DNA of 64,000 bases. Origin: Micromonospora_J zhanjiangensis. GTDB taxonomy: Bacteria; Actinomycetota; Actinomycetes; Mycobacteriales; Micromonosporaceae. Under the pieces are notes generated by a model. The model made no database searches. It saw only the letters and a program-made list of their open reading frames with translations, and had not been told where the DNA came from. Positions 1 to 9,201 of this stretch are shown here, one piece after another. The stretch is from NCBI RefSeq assembly GCF_042650605.1, contig NZ_JBHSBN010000017.1:1-64000 (forward strand), read 5' to 3'. Position 1 is the stretch's first letter. Each line of letters starts with the position of its first letter. A program made the translations under genes and the position numbers.

Positions 1-571
1 CCTCGGCATCGGCGGCGACAACAGCCACGGCGCCGCCGGCACCTTCTACGAGGGCGTGATGACCTCGGGCTATCCCAGCAACGCCACCGAGGACGCGGTG
101 CAGGCCAACATCACCGCCGCCGGCTACGCGGTGAACTCCAACGGCGGCGGGATTCCCACCGGCTGGGCCCGGATCAACAACGTCACCACCGGCCTGGTGC
201 TGGACAGCGGCGGCAACGTCGCCTCCGGGTCCAACCTGAAGCAGTGGAACTGGGACGGCAGCAACAACCTGCAGTGGCAACTGGTCGACGCCGGCGGCGG
301 CTACTACCGCATCGTCAACCGCACGAACGGCATGGTGGCCGACAGTTGGGGCAACACCGCCAACGGCGCCGCCGTACGGGAGGCGGCCTGGAACGGCAGC
401 GTCAACCAGCAGTGGCGGTTGACCAACGTCGGCAATGGTCGTTATCAGATCGTCAACCGGGGCACCGGCACCGCCCTGGACGGCATGGGCAGCACCACGG
501 TCGGCTCCGTCGCGGCCATGTGGGCGCCGAACAGCAGCACCAACAACCAGTGGACCATCACCGGCCTCTGA
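1..571 (+). CDS. GH54-type alpha-L-arabinofuranosidase with ricin-type carbohydrate-binding module, 3' part
   Basis: The reading frame enters from outside the window (codons in phase from base 2) and shows 189 residues. The first 40 or so residues (GDNSHGAAGTFYEGVMTSGY, then AVQANI) match the end of the GH54 arabinofuranosidase catalytic domain. After a Gly-rich linker comes a beta-trefoil domain with three QxW-type repeats (LQWQLV, QQWRLT, NQWTIT), the signature of a CBM13/ricin module. The enzyme is presumably secreted and removes arabinose side chains from plant arabinoxylan or arabinan. The signal peptide and most of the catalytic domain lie upstream and cannot be checked. Confidence 0.85.
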   Translation, partial: LGIGGDNSHGAAGTFYEGVMTSGYPSNATEDAVQANITAAGYAVNSNGGGIPTGWARINNVTTGLVLDSGGNVASGSNLKQWNWDGSNNLQWQLVDAGGGYYRIVNRTNGMVADSWGNTANGAAVREAAWNGSVNQQWRLTNVGNGRYQIVNRGTGTALDGMGSTTVGSVAAMWAPNSSTNNQWTITGL

Positions 572-586
572 CCGGCGCGACCCCGC

Positions 587-621
587 GGCCCGGCCGCACC
601 CGCTGTGGTGCCGGCCGGGCC
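587..621 (+). terminator. GC-rich hairpin after the arabinofuranosidase
   Basis: A 9-bp arm GGCCCGGCC (587-595) pairs with GGCCGGGCC (613-621). The stem continues inward with GCACC/GGTGC around a 6-nt loop and one bulged base. There is no T run, which is usual for actinobacterial terminators. The rest of 572-852 holds no convincing gene. Confidence 0.55.
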
Positions 622-852
622 GTGTGGCCGGTGGATCTCGTCAGCCTGAACCACGCGACGGCCAGGCGCAGACGTCCCGACGTCCACGCTCATCGCTGCT
701 GCTCCTCGGTCGGTGGGCATACCCGCGAGCGGACGACCGGGTTCGACGGGCCGATCGCGAGCCTCGACCCGGTGGACGGTCGGGGCTACCGTCTGGGACG
801 GAGGCCGGGCCGACGATCGGCCTCCCTTCGTACGCGAGGACCGAGGTATCCC

Positions 853-1692
853 GTGGCGAACCTGGAGCAGGCGCGGCGTTGGAACGGTGAGACCGGTCGC
901 CGGTGGATCGCCCAACGCGAGCGGCACCACGCGGTGCGCCGGTTGCTGACCCCGCATCTGCTGCGCGCCGCCGCGCTCGGGTCGGGCGACCGGGTGCTCG
1001 ACGTGGGCTGCGGGTGCGGGGAGGTCACGATCGAGATGGCGCGGTCCGTCCGGCCGGGCGGCGAGGTGTACGGGCTCGACCTGTCCGGTCCGGCGCTGGA
1101 CGTCGCCCGGGGGTTGGCCGCCGACGCCGGGGTGCCGGGCATCCGGTTCGTGCGGGGCGACGCCCAGACGCCTCCGCTGTCTCCGGCCACCTTCGACGTC
1201 GTGGTCAGCAGCTTCGGGGTGATGTTCTTCGAGGACCCGGACGCGGCATTCGCCCATCTGGGGTCCGTGCTGCGACCGGGCGGCCGGCTGGCGTTCCTGT
1301 GCTGGCAGGACGAACGGCACAACGAGGTCCTCGGGCTCGCGCCGCGGGCCGTCGCGGCGCACGCGGCGGTGGTCGGCGGGGACGACCTGGACCTCTTCGC
1401 CGACCCGTGGCGGATCGGCGATCTTCTCGTCCGGGCCGGATTCGGGAACGTCCGGGTGCGGGGGCGCCGCGAACCGGCCCGGCTCGGCTCCGATGTCGCC
1501 GACGTACTGGGCTACCTGCGGGAGACCTCCCGGTTCCGCGACCTGCTGCAGCGGCTCGATGATCAACGAACGGTCGACCGGGCGATCGCCACCCTGGCGC
1601 GGGAACTCGCCGCCCGGCAACGGGCGGACGGCGTCTGGGTGGAGGCCGCGGTGTGGCTGGTCACGGCGACCGTTTCCGGCCGCCCGGTGTAG
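853..1692 (+). CDS. class I SAM-dependent methyltransferase
   Basis: A 279-residue protein beginning at GTG 853, chosen because an AGGACCGAGG-like ribosome site ends about 7 nt upstream and homology begins at once (VANLEQARRWNGETGRRW). Motif I is VLDVGCGCGEV (about residues 48-58), the acidic residue after strand 2 is in YGLDLSG, and the motif around residue 115 is FDVVVSSFGVMFF. This is the UbiE/methyltransf_11 type that methylates small molecules. The frame is open further upstream, but that part is arginine-rich and reads as non-coding. It stands alone between the terminator at 621 and the LCP gene; the substrate is unknown. Confidence 0.82.
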   Translation: MANLEQARRWNGETGRRWIAQRERHHAVRRLLTPHLLRAAALGSGDRVLDVGCGCGEVTIEMARSVRPGGEVYGLDLSGPALDVARGLAADAGVPGIRFVRGDAQTPPLSPATFDVVVSSFGVMFFEDPDAAFAHLGSVLRPGGRLAFLCWQDERHNEVLGLAPRAVAAHAAVVGGDDLDLFADPWRIGDLLVRAGFGNVRVRGRREPARLGSDVADVLGYLRETSRFRDLLQRLDDQRTVDRAIATLARELAARQRADGVWVEAAVWLVTATVSGRPV

Positions 1693-1873
1693 GGGATTGT
1701 GTTCGTAATCACCGAGGGTTATGGCGGCTTCCGCGAAGGGAGTCCCGCGCGGGCGATCCCGACCCTACGTGACTCTCAGTAAACGCACAGCCATCACGTT
1801 CCGTATTCGAGGCCGCAAGCGCATACCCTTGCCGCGACCCTTGTTCATCCGTGCAGGCCGGGAAGGGAAAGTA

Positions 1874-3127
1874 ATGCCGAAACCAGCGCAGCGCCGGGAC
1901 CCCGGTGCCGCCACCACCGGGCGGGACGCGTCCGCCCGTCGCCGCTCCGGGCGCCCCCGCGGGCCCCGCTGGGCGCGCTGGTGCGTGGCCTTCGGCGCGG
2001 CGACCGTGCTGGCCAGCGGGATCGCCCTGGCCGGCAGTCAGTGGCTGCTGCACGCCGCCACCAGCAAGGTCGACCAGCAGAACCTGCTCGGCGCGGCCGC
2101 GCCGGAGCGCAAGCACGTCAGCGTCACCGGGGCGAAGAACATCCTGCTGGTGGGCCTGGACACCCGCCCGGGGCAGGATCCGAGCCAGCTCATCCGGTCC
2201 GACTCGATCATCCTGATGCACATCCCGGCGGACCACAGCAAGGCGTACCTGGTCTCGCTGCCCCGGGACAGCCTGGTCACCATCCCCGCCTACGACAACG
2301 GCGTGGCCAAGCACCAGAAGGGTGAGGCGAAGATCAACGCGGCGTTCGCGTTCGGCAGCCAGGGGCTGACCGGATCGGCGGCGATGTCACACGGGTTCGA
2401 ACTGCTGGCCCTGACGATCAAGAACCTCACCGGTATCACCCCGGACGCCGGGGCGATCATCGATTTCCAGGGCTTCAAGCAGGTCGTCCAGGTGCTCGGC
2501 AAGGTCTGCATGTACGTCGACGAGGACACCACCTCGATCCACATCGGCAAGGACAACAAGACCGGGAAGTTCGCGAGGCCGTACAAGATCAACCCGGACG
2601 GCACGCTGAACCACAAGATCCCCGGCGTGACGGCCAACTTCTACGCCAAGGGCCAGCACTGCTTCACCCCGAGCGAGGCGCTGGACTTCGTCCGGCAGCG
2701 GGACCTGCTGGCCAACAACGACTACGACTACGGGCGGCAGCGTCACCAGCAGCAGTTCCTCAAGGCCGTGCTCAAGCAGGCCGTCAACGACGGGTTCAAC
2801 TCACCCACCAAGCTGCCCGGCCTGCTGACCGCGATCGGCAAGACGATGACCGTGGACGACGGCGGGATCCCGCTGGAGGACTGGGTGTTCGCCATGCGCG
2901 CGATCGACCCGGACTCGTTGGTCACCATCAAGACCAACAACGGCGCCTTCAACAGCCGATCCGTCCCCGGCATCGGCGAGGCCGAGGTGCTCAACGAGAC
3001 CAGCATGCAGTTGCTGCGCGCGGTCAAGAACGACACCGTGGCCGCCTTCGTCGCGCAGAACCCGACCTGGGTGGCGAAGGACACCGCCGCCGGCGCCGGC
3101 CCGACGCCCACGCCGACGAAGAACTGA
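1874..3127 (+). CDS. LytR-CpsA-Psr (LCP) family cell-wall glycopolymer transferase
   Basis: A 417-residue type II membrane protein. The ATG at 1874 is preferred over an in-frame ATG at 1721 because GGAAGGGAA sits 5-10 nt upstream and the extra N-terminus is atypical. A basic cytoplasmic tail (1-32) is followed by one membrane helix (about 33-57) and then the LCP domain: NILLVGLDTRPG, RSDSIILMHI and SLPRDSLVTIP carry the conserved Asp and Arg residues, and FVRQRD near 275 holds the late conserved arginines. LCP proteins attach wall teichoic acid, arabinogalactan or capsule to peptidoglycan using polyprenyl-pyrophosphate substrates outside the membrane. The C-terminal PTPTPTKN is a short disordered tail. 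Confidence 0.9.
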   Translation: MPKPAQRRDPGAATTGRDASARRRSGRPRGPRWARWCVAFGAATVLASGIALAGSQWLLHAATSKVDQQNLLGAAAPERKHVSVTGAKNILLVGLDTRPGQDPSQLIRSDSIILMHIPADHSKAYLVSLPRDSLVTIPAYDNGVAKHQKGEAKINAAFAFGSQGLTGSAAMSHGFELLALTIKNLTGITPDAGAIIDFQGFKQVVQVLGKVCMYVDEDTTSIHIGKDNKTGKFARPYKINPDGTLNHKIPGVTANFYAKGQHCFTPSEALDFVRQRDLLANNDYDYGRQRHQQQFLKAVLKQAVNDGFNSPTKLPGLLTAIGKTMTVDDGGIPLEDWVFAMRAIDPDSLVTIKTNNGAFNSRSVPGIGEAEVLNETSMQLLRAVKNDTVAAFVAQNPTWVAKDTAAGAGPTPTPTKN

Positions 3128-3136
3128 CAACCGGTC

Positions 3137-3171
3137 GGCGGCCCGCCGGGTTCCGTACCCGGCGGGCCGCC
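3137..3171. terminator. bidirectional terminator between convergent genes
   Basis: A perfect 15-bp stem, GGCGGCCCGCCGGGT (3137-3151) with ACCCGGCGGGCCGCC (3157-3171), and a 5-nt loop. It lies exactly between the stop of the LCP gene (3127) and the stop of the convergent PPOX gene (3175), so it can serve both. Confidence 0.8.
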
Positions 3172-3174
3172 GCC

Positions 3175-3585
3175 TCAGCTGCCTTCCTTGAGCGCGCCCC
3201 AGCCGTGCCAGCGGTCGATCTCGACCCAGGCGCTGACCCGGGCCCGGTCCCGGACCGGGTACGGCTGGCCGGTGTAGTGCCGGGCCAGCCGGTCGCTGTC
3301 GGCGAGCCCCTCGTCCGGGCGCAGCTCGACGACCCGGCCGATGATGCTGACGTGGGTGTACCAGCCCGCCTCGTCCAGCACGGTGAGGGTGACCCGCGGG
3401 TCGTTGCGGATGTGCTCCAGCCGGCGCCGCCCCTCGTCCATGTTCACCAGGATCCGACCGTCGTCCCACAGGTACCAGGTGGCCACGGAGACCGGCTGAC
3501 CGTCCTTGCGGAGCGTGGTGATCACGGCCGGGTTCGGCTTGCCCAGCAGGGCGACTGCGGGTTCGGGCAGCGGTGGCTTCGACAT
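3175..3585 (-). CDS. PPOX-class flavin/F420-dependent oxidoreductase
   Basis: A 136-residue single-domain protein of the pyridoxamine-phosphate-oxidase-like split-barrel fold. The N-terminus AVITTLRKDGQPVSVATWYLW and the segment RRLEHIRNDPRVTLTV are typical of the F420-binding branch found in actinobacteria, and the WHGWGALKEGS end is normal for the family. Length is normal. It would reduce an unidentified substrate with F420H2 or FMN in the cytoplasm. GAGGTTCC precedes the ATG at 3585. It is a single-gene unit facing the LCP gene. Confidence 0.82.
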   Translation of the reverse strand: MSKPPLPEPAVALLGKPNPAVITTLRKDGQPVSVATWYLWDDGRILVNMDEGRRRLEHIRNDPRVTLTVLDEAGWYTHVSIIGRVVELRPDEGLADSDRLARHYTGQPYPVRDRARVSAWVEIDRWHGWGALKEGS

Positions 3586-3704
3586 GGAACCTCCTCGTCG
3601 TCTCGGCGTACGTCCGCAACGTTACGCACCGATCCGCCCGTCCGCCGGGCAGTCGGCCGGGCGCGGGGCCCGCCGGGCCGTGGCCGGCCCGCCGGGCGAC
3701 GTGG

Positions 3705-5540
3705 TCAGCCGACGATCCGGGTCGGGGTCCGGCGCAGCCACAGGTCCAGGCTGAGCACCTGCTCGATCGACCGACGCGACGCGCCGAACCCGTCGTGCTC
3801 GAAGGCCGACTCGCGCAGCGCCCGGACCTCCCGCTCGTCCAGCAGCACCCGGGCCGGCGAGTCGTCGAGCACCCGCCCGAGCTGGTCGCGCAGCGCCTGC
3901 TCGTAGCGGGCGTCCTGGGTGGACGGGTACGGGCTCTTCATCCGGGCCACCACCGAGGCCGGCAGGACGTCCGCGGTCGCGCCACGCAGCAGGCTCTTCT
4001 CCCGCCCGTCGTAGGTCTTCATCGCCCATGGCGTGTTGTAGACGTACTGCACCAACCGGTGGTCGCAGAACGGCACCCGTACCTCCAGGCCGTGGGCCAT
4101 GCTCATCCGGTCCTTGCGGTCCAGCAGGATCTGCACGAACCGGGTCAGGTGCAGGTAGGAGAACTCCCGCATCCGCCGGTTGTGCGGGTCGGTGTCCGGG
4201 CCGTGGTCCACCTCCGCGAGGGCGTCCCGGTACGCGTCCGCGCGGTACTCGGTCAGCCGCAGCGAACGCAGCAGGTCCAGGTCCAGCACGGTCCGCTGGG
4301 ACTGCGGCAGCATCGCCACCCAGGGGAACGTGTCGGCGTTGACGACGCGCGGGTCGTGGAACCAGCGGTAGCCGCCGAAGACCTCGTCGGCGGCCTCCCC
4401 GGACAGCGCGACGGTGGACCGCTCCCGCACCGACCGGAACAGCAGGTACAGCGACGTGAAGAGGTCACCCATCCCGGTCGGCAGATCGGTGGCGGTCAGC
4501 ACGGCCGACCGGGTCAGCGGATCCATCAGGGTGGCGGTGTCCAGCACGATGTCCTCGTGCGCGGTGTGCACGTGCTTGACCACGTCGTGCACGTACGGCG
4601 CGTCCGGGGTGTCGCGCATGCTGTCCGGCCGGAAGTTCTCGGCCTGCCCGACGAAGTCGACCGCGAACGACCGCAGCGGCCCGCCGCCGCCCTCCGCCAG
4701 CCCGGCCGCCGCCAGGGCGGTGATCACCGACGAGTCCAGGCCGCCGGAGAGCAGCGTGCACAGCGGTACGTCCGCGATGATCTGCCGCCGGACGATGTCG
4801 TCCAGCAGCTCCCGTACGGTGCGGATGGTGGTGTCCAGGTCGTCGCGGTGTTCCTGGTAGCCCGGCTGCCAGTACCGCCGGCGGTGCACGCCGTCGCGGT
4901 CCACCCGGATCAGCTCGCCGGGGCGCACCTCGTGCAGGTCGCGGTAGACGCCGTGGCCCGGGGTCCGGGCGAAGGACAGCAGTTCCCGCAGGCCGTCGGT
5001 GTCCACCACCGGTTCGGTCTCCGGGTGGGCGAAGACGGCCTTCGGCTCGGAGCCGAACAGCACCCCCTCGGCGAGCCCGGTGAAGAAGAACAGCGGCTTG
5101 ATGCCCATCCGGTCGCGGACCAGCAGCAGCCGCTGCTCGCGCGTGTCCCACAGGCCGAAGGCGTACATGCCGTTGAGCCGGTCGACGAAGCCCTCGCCCC
5201 ACTCCAGGTAGGCGCGCAGCACCACCTCGGTGTCGCTCTCGGTACGGAACTCGTGCCCCCGACCGCGCAACTCGTCGCGCAGCTCGCGGTAGTTGTAGAC
5301 CTCGCCGCTGTAGGTGATGGCGGCCAGCGTCCGGCCGTCCCGCTCGACGGTCATCGGCTGGTCGCCGGTGGCCAGGTCGATGACCGCGAGCCGGCGATGA
5401 CCGAAGCCGACGTGCTCGCGCAGCCAGATCCCCTCGGCGTCCGGGCCGCGCAACGCCATCGTCGCGGTCATCGCCCGGACGGTCGCGCCCTCCAGCCGCA
5501 GATCCCGGGTGAAGTCGACCCAGCCCACAATTCCACACAC
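3705..5540 (-). CDS. asnB: asparagine synthase (glutamine-hydrolysing)
   Basis: A 611-residue enzyme from GTG 5540, with GGGAGG about 7 nt upstream. The start codon is followed by Cys2 (MCGIVGW), the glutaminase nucleophile that is exposed after Met removal. The N-terminal class II amidotransferase domain covers about 1-210 (ITYSGEVYNYRELRDEL, DTEVVLRAY). The synthetase domain carries the PP-loop LSGGLDSS near residues 261-268 and SGEAADEVFGGYRWF near 385. It converts Asp, Gln and ATP to Asn. The neighbours give no pathway, so primary asparagine synthesis is the simplest role; amidation in secondary metabolism is the alternative. Confidence 0.93.
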   Translation of the reverse strand: MCGIVGWVDFTRDLRLEGATVRAMTATMALRGPDAEGIWLREHVGFGHRRLAVIDLATGDQPMTVERDGRTLAAITYSGEVYNYRELRDELRGRGHEFRTESDTEVVLRAYLEWGEGFVDRLNGMYAFGLWDTREQRLLLVRDRMGIKPLFFFTGLAEGVLFGSEPKAVFAHPETEPVVDTDGLRELLSFARTPGHGVYRDLHEVRPGELIRVDRDGVHRRRYWQPGYQEHRDDLDTTIRTVRELLDDIVRRQIIADVPLCTLLSGGLDSSVITALAAAGLAEGGGGPLRSFAVDFVGQAENFRPDSMRDTPDAPYVHDVVKHVHTAHEDIVLDTATLMDPLTRSAVLTATDLPTGMGDLFTSLYLLFRSVRERSTVALSGEAADEVFGGYRWFHDPRVVNADTFPWVAMLPQSQRTVLDLDLLRSLRLTEYRADAYRDALAEVDHGPDTDPHNRRMREFSYLHLTRFVQILLDRKDRMSMAHGLEVRVPFCDHRLVQYVYNTPWAMKTYDGREKSLLRGATADVLPASVVARMKSPYPSTQDARYEQALRDQLGRVLDDSPARVLLDEREVRALRESAFEHDGFGASRRSIEQVLSLDLWLRRTPTRIVG

Positions 5541-5632
5541 AACGAACCTCCCGGTGCCATGGCAGCGGGCCGCCCGGGACGGGCGACCTCCGGTACGTGC
5601 GACCGTCGGTACCTGTCTATCAACGGATCTGG

Positions 5633-5812
5633 ATGGCCGACAAACACCCAGTCCAGAACCCGTCAGGTAGCCATGCCCGCCGGCCGCCCCTGGCGCACGA
5701 CCTGACCCACCTCGCCCAGGTGGGCGAGGTGCTGGCCCGCCGTTACCGGGACGACGTCGGACCGTACCGCCGGTTCATGCCCGCCCTCGACCGGATCGCC
5801 GAGGCCGAGTGA
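5633..5812 (+). CDS. small hypothetical protein
   Basis: A 59-codon open frame from ATG 5633 with high G+C at third positions over its second half. The product starts MADKHPVQNPSG, has a charged helical stretch (HLAQVGEVLARRYRDDVGPYRRFM) and ends DRIAEAE. It sits divergently from asnB and convergently to the alpha-galactosidase gene, filling the only gap between them. The ribosome site is weak (GGATCTGG). No family is recognised. Confidence 0.45.
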   Translation: MADKHPVQNPSGSHARRPPLAHDLTHLAQVGEVLARRYRDDVGPYRRFMPALDRIAEAE

Positions 5813-5827
5813 CCGCCTGATGTGCCG

Positions 5828-8065
5828 TCAGCGCGCTGGGTCGGCGCGGTAGAGGACCATCTGGTCGGGCGGGAGGCGAGGGCTGGCCACGCCGACGTGT
5901 TCGAGGGTGCCGCCGGTGAGCAGCAGCCCCGGGTACTCGGGTCGGCCACCCGGGACGGGGGAAACCCCGGCCGGGGCGGCGGATGCCCCGGCCGGGCCGC
6001 TCCACCAGGCCGGTGGGGTGAGGCCCGGCGGGCCGGCGTCGACCAGGACCGGTCGTACCCGGTAGGTCCGCTCCGGGTCGAGGCCGCGGAACCGGATCCG
6101 GCCCGGCGGGTCCGGGTACGGGCCGTCCGCCGGGCCGGCCGCGAAGATCGCCCGCGACCGGTCCGGGGTCACCACGCCGTGCACGGTCACCGACGGGTCG
6201 GCGCCGTCCATCCGAACCAGGTCGCCGCCGAGCAGCAGGTGCCGTTCGGCCCGGTAGAACTCGATCCAGGCGCGCAGGCCGGCCAGCTCGGCGGCGGTGG
6301 CGCCGGTGAGGTCCCACTCGACGCCGAGGTGGCCGAAGACGGCGGTGGCGGCCCGGAAGTCCAGGTCGTGCCGGCGGCCGGTGATGTGCGAGCGCCCGGA
6401 CGCGATGTGCGAACCCAGGAACTCCGGCGGGACCAGCTGGGTGGTCCAGCGCAGCATGCCCTGCCGGTCGTGCGGGTCGATGTTGTCCGACACCCAGACC
6501 CGGTCGGTGCGCTCCAGGATGCCGAGGTCGACCCGGGCGCCACCGGACGAACAGGACTCGATCTCCAGGCCGGGGTGCGCGGCGCGGATCTCGTCCAGCA
6601 ACCGGTAGACGGCCGTCGTCTGGGCGTGCACGCCGGGCCGGCCGCCGTCGTCGCGGGTGCCGGCCTCGACCAGGTCGCGGTTGTGGTCCCACTTCAGGTA
6701 GTCGATCGGGTACTCCGCCAGCACCGCGAGGATCTGCCCCTTGACGTGTTCGTACGCGGCGGGGATGCCGAGGTTGAGCACCTGCTGGTGGCGGGACTCC
6801 ACGGGCGGGTCGGCCCGGGCCGCCATGATCCATTCGGGGTGGGCGCGGGCCAGGTCCGAGTCCGGGTTGACCATCTCCGGCTCGAACCAGAGCCCGAACT
6901 GCATCCCCGCCGCGCGTACCCGGTCGACCAGGGGGTGCAGGCCGTCCGGCCAGACGTCGGGGGAGACCGTCCAGTCACCGAGGCCGGCGCGGTCGTGCCG
7001 GCGGGCGCCGAACCAGCCGTCGTCGAGCACGTACCGCTCGACACCGACCTCGGCCGCGCGGTCGGCCAGGGCGAGCAGCCGGGTCAGGTCGTGGTCGAAG
7101 TAGACCGCCTCCCACACGTTGAGCGTCACCGGCCGGTCGGTCGACACCGCCGGCCGGCGGTCCCGCAGGTGCCGGTGGAACCGCCGGGCCACGGCGTCCA
7201 GCCCCACGCCGTACGACCCGTAGAGCCACGGACCCCGGTAGGTCTGCTCCGGCGCCAGTCGCAGCTCACCGGGCAGCAGCAGTTCACCGCCGCCGAGCAG
7301 CCGCTCCCCGGTGTGCACCCGCTCGGCGTAGTGCAGGTGGTTGCCGCTCCAGGCGGTGTGTACCGCCCAGACGTCGCCGCCGCCGAACCCGAACCCGGCC
7401 GTGCCGGCGTGCAGCAGGTACGCGCTGTCGGCGCCGGTCCGTCCCTTGCGGTTCTCCCGGACGTGGGCGCCGAACGGGAACGGCCCGCGTTGCGGTACCC
7501 GTTCCAGGGCCCACCGTCCGGTGAAGTCCAGCAGTTCGGTCGCCTCCGCCGGTACGGGGAACGCCAGCGCCAACTCCTCCACCGCGTACGCCTCGTCGCC
7601 CAGGTTCGTCAGCGCGGCCCGGGCCCGCAGCAGCCCGCTGGGCAGCAGTTCGACGGTGAGCCCCAGGCGCAGCCGGCCGGTGTCGTCGACGGCGACGGTC
7701 TCGACCACGCCGGCACCCGAGGACCGGTGCCCGGACACGGCCCGCCCGTCGAGCCGTACCTCCTGGGTGACGAACGCCGGCGACCAGCCGCGGCCGGCGG
7801 CCGAACCGCGCAGCCCGGGCCGCCCGCTCCACCCGGTGTGGTGCTCCGGCAGCACGGCCACCCGGGGCGGCCGGTCGACGTTGTTCGGCGCGGCGACCGG
7901 AACGCCCGCCGCGACCAGGTCCGCCGTCCGCGCGGCGTCCAGGCCCGGCAGTTCGGGCCCCCAGTGCGCGACGGCCGGCAGCCGACCGGCGCTCGCGTCG
8001 ATCACCACGGTCACGCCCGCGGCGGTCAGGACGACGGTCGCGTCCCCGACGGTACGGTCCGGCAT
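5828..8065 (-). CDS. alpha-galactosidase, glycoside hydrolase family 36
   Basis: A 745-residue enzyme. The N-terminal beta-sandwich is followed by the TIM barrel with the family's hallmarks: YVLDDGWFGARRHD (about 340), GLWFEPEMVNPDSDL (about 385), LKWDHNRDL near 458 carrying the nucleophile Asp, and WVSDNIDPHDR near 526 carrying the acid/base Asp. A C-terminal beta domain follows. No signal peptide is seen, so it is likely cytoplasmic and cleaves imported alpha-1,6-galactosides such as raffinose or melibiose. The AraC gene just upstream on the same strand is its probable regulator. No sugar transporter is adjacent. Confidence 0.92.
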   Translation of the reverse strand: MPDRTVGDATVVLTAAGVTVVIDASAGRLPAVAHWGPELPGLDAARTADLVAAGVPVAAPNNVDRPPRVAVLPEHHTGWSGRPGLRGSAAGRGWSPAFVTQEVRLDGRAVSGHRSSGAGVVETVAVDDTGRLRLGLTVELLPSGLLRARAALTNLGDEAYAVEELALAFPVPAEATELLDFTGRWALERVPQRGPFPFGAHVRENRKGRTGADSAYLLHAGTAGFGFGGGDVWAVHTAWSGNHLHYAERVHTGERLLGGGELLLPGELRLAPEQTYRGPWLYGSYGVGLDAVARRFHRHLRDRRPAVSTDRPVTLNVWEAVYFDHDLTRLLALADRAAEVGVERYVLDDGWFGARRHDRAGLGDWTVSPDVWPDGLHPLVDRVRAAGMQFGLWFEPEMVNPDSDLARAHPEWIMAARADPPVESRHQQVLNLGIPAAYEHVKGQILAVLAEYPIDYLKWDHNRDLVEAGTRDDGGRPGVHAQTTAVYRLLDEIRAAHPGLEIESCSSGGARVDLGILERTDRVWVSDNIDPHDRQGMLRWTTQLVPPEFLGSHIASGRSHITGRRHDLDFRAATAVFGHLGVEWDLTGATAAELAGLRAWIEFYRAERHLLLGGDLVRMDGADPSVTVHGVVTPDRSRAIFAAGPADGPYPDPPGRIRFRGLDPERTYRVRPVLVDAGPPGLTPPAWWSGPAGASAAPAGVSPVPGGRPEYPGLLLTGGTLEHVGVASPRLPPDQMVLYRADPAR

Positions 8066-8149
8066 CGGCGCTCCTCGGCTCGGCGAAGCTACGACTGTAC
8101 GGCGTCCCGGGCGACGGAACCGTTCGGGCGCCGACCCCGCCAGCGGCCG

Positions 8150-9085
8150 TCACGACCAGGCACGCTGGGTGCGGCGCCAGCGCTGCGGAGTGATGCCGTA
8201 GCGGGCGCGGAAGCGGCGGACGAGATAGGTGGCGTCGCGCAGGCCGGCCCGGGCGGCCACGGCGTCGAGCGGCAGGTCGGTCTCCCGCAGCATCCGTCGG
8301 ACCTCGATCATGCGCCGTTCGGTGATCCAGTCGAGCAGCGGCCGGCCGGTGCGCCGACGCAGCACGGTCGTCAGGTGCCCCGGGGTGTAGCCGAGCGCGC
8401 GGGCGACGTCGGCGGCGGAGACCGGTTCGCGGAACGTCGACTCGATCTCGGCGAAGACCCGCTCGACGAGGGGGTCCGGCGTGGCCGGGGCGTCCGGTGC
8501 CAGTCGCGCGGACGCGACCAGAAGCCGGGTGAGCAACGCGGCGACGGCCTCGCGGGCGCCGAGCCGGCCCGGGTCGGCGAGTTCCCCGGCCAGGTCCGCC
8601 AGCCACGCCGACCAGTTCGCCCGATCGGATTCGGCCACCCGGCCGTGCCCCGCGCCGGAGGCGAACAGGGCGAGCAGCGGATGCCGCGCCCAGGCCAGCG
8701 CGGAGACCGAGGACAGGGCGGGGACGGCGTCCGGGGTGAACGCGACAGTCCAGGCGCGGCCGCGGACGAGTTCGGCCACCGCCGATACGCCGACGACCTG
8801 CCCGGGCGACACGGCGTGCACCTCGCCGGCGCGCAGCGACCGTTCGGCACCGTCGACGGCGAACGAGCCCATGCCCTCCTCGACATAGATCAGGACGAGG
8901 AAGTCGTGGGCGTGCCGATGATCCGGCGGCAGGGTGGGGTGGGCGGCTTCGGCGTCGAAGCGGGTCACCGAGACGGCGGGCCGGCCGGGGCGCTGGTGGT
9001 AGCGGTAGACCGGCGTCCCGTCGGGTCGTACCGTGCGCAGCCTCGACAAGACCTCCGGCGAGTCACCGACCGAAAAATGTCCCAT
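8150..9085 (-). CDS. AraC-family transcriptional regulator
   Basis: A 311-residue protein. ATG 9085 (MGHFSVGDSPEVL) is chosen over an upstream in-frame start because the earlier 38 residues are unlike the family. An N-terminal cupin-like sensing domain (HRHAHDFLVLIYVEEG, RAGEVHAVSPGQVV) is followed near the C-terminus by two helix-turn-helix units (AADVARALGYTPGHLTTVLRR; LDAVAARAGLRDATYLVRRFRARYG). It is co-oriented with and 84 bp upstream of the GH36 gene, so it probably activates that gene in response to a galactoside; this is inferred from position. Confidence 0.85.
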   Translation of the reverse strand: MGHFSVGDSPEVLSRLRTVRPDGTPVYRYHQRPGRPAVSVTRFDAEAAHPTLPPDHRHAHDFLVLIYVEEGMGSFAVDGAERSLRAGEVHAVSPGQVVGVSAVAELVRGRAWTVAFTPDAVPALSSVSALAWARHPLLALFASGAGHGRVAESDRANWSAWLADLAGELADPGRLGAREAVAALLTRLLVASARLAPDAPATPDPLVERVFAEIESTFREPVSAADVARALGYTPGHLTTVLRRRTGRPLLDWITERRMIEVRRMLRETDLPLDAVAARAGLRDATYLVRRFRARYGITPQRWRRTQRAWS

Positions 9086-9201
9086 GGCTCCCACGGTAAA
9101 TCCTGTGCGTCGACCGCAGAACGTCCAAGACTTGGCGGTGGGTCGCCGGTCCGTCCCGGACCGCCGGCGCGAGAATCGCACCACGTGCACAGGAGGCACC
9201 G

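Noticed and set aside
244..852. Long 5' extension of the first methyltransferase
   Set aside because: It overlaps the arabinofuranosidase tail in another frame and is basic low-complexity sequence; the ribosome site at 853 decides the start.
3573..5705. A 710-codon plus-strand frame opposite asparagine synthase
   Set aside because: Antisense to asnB with typical arginine/valine-rich shadow composition.
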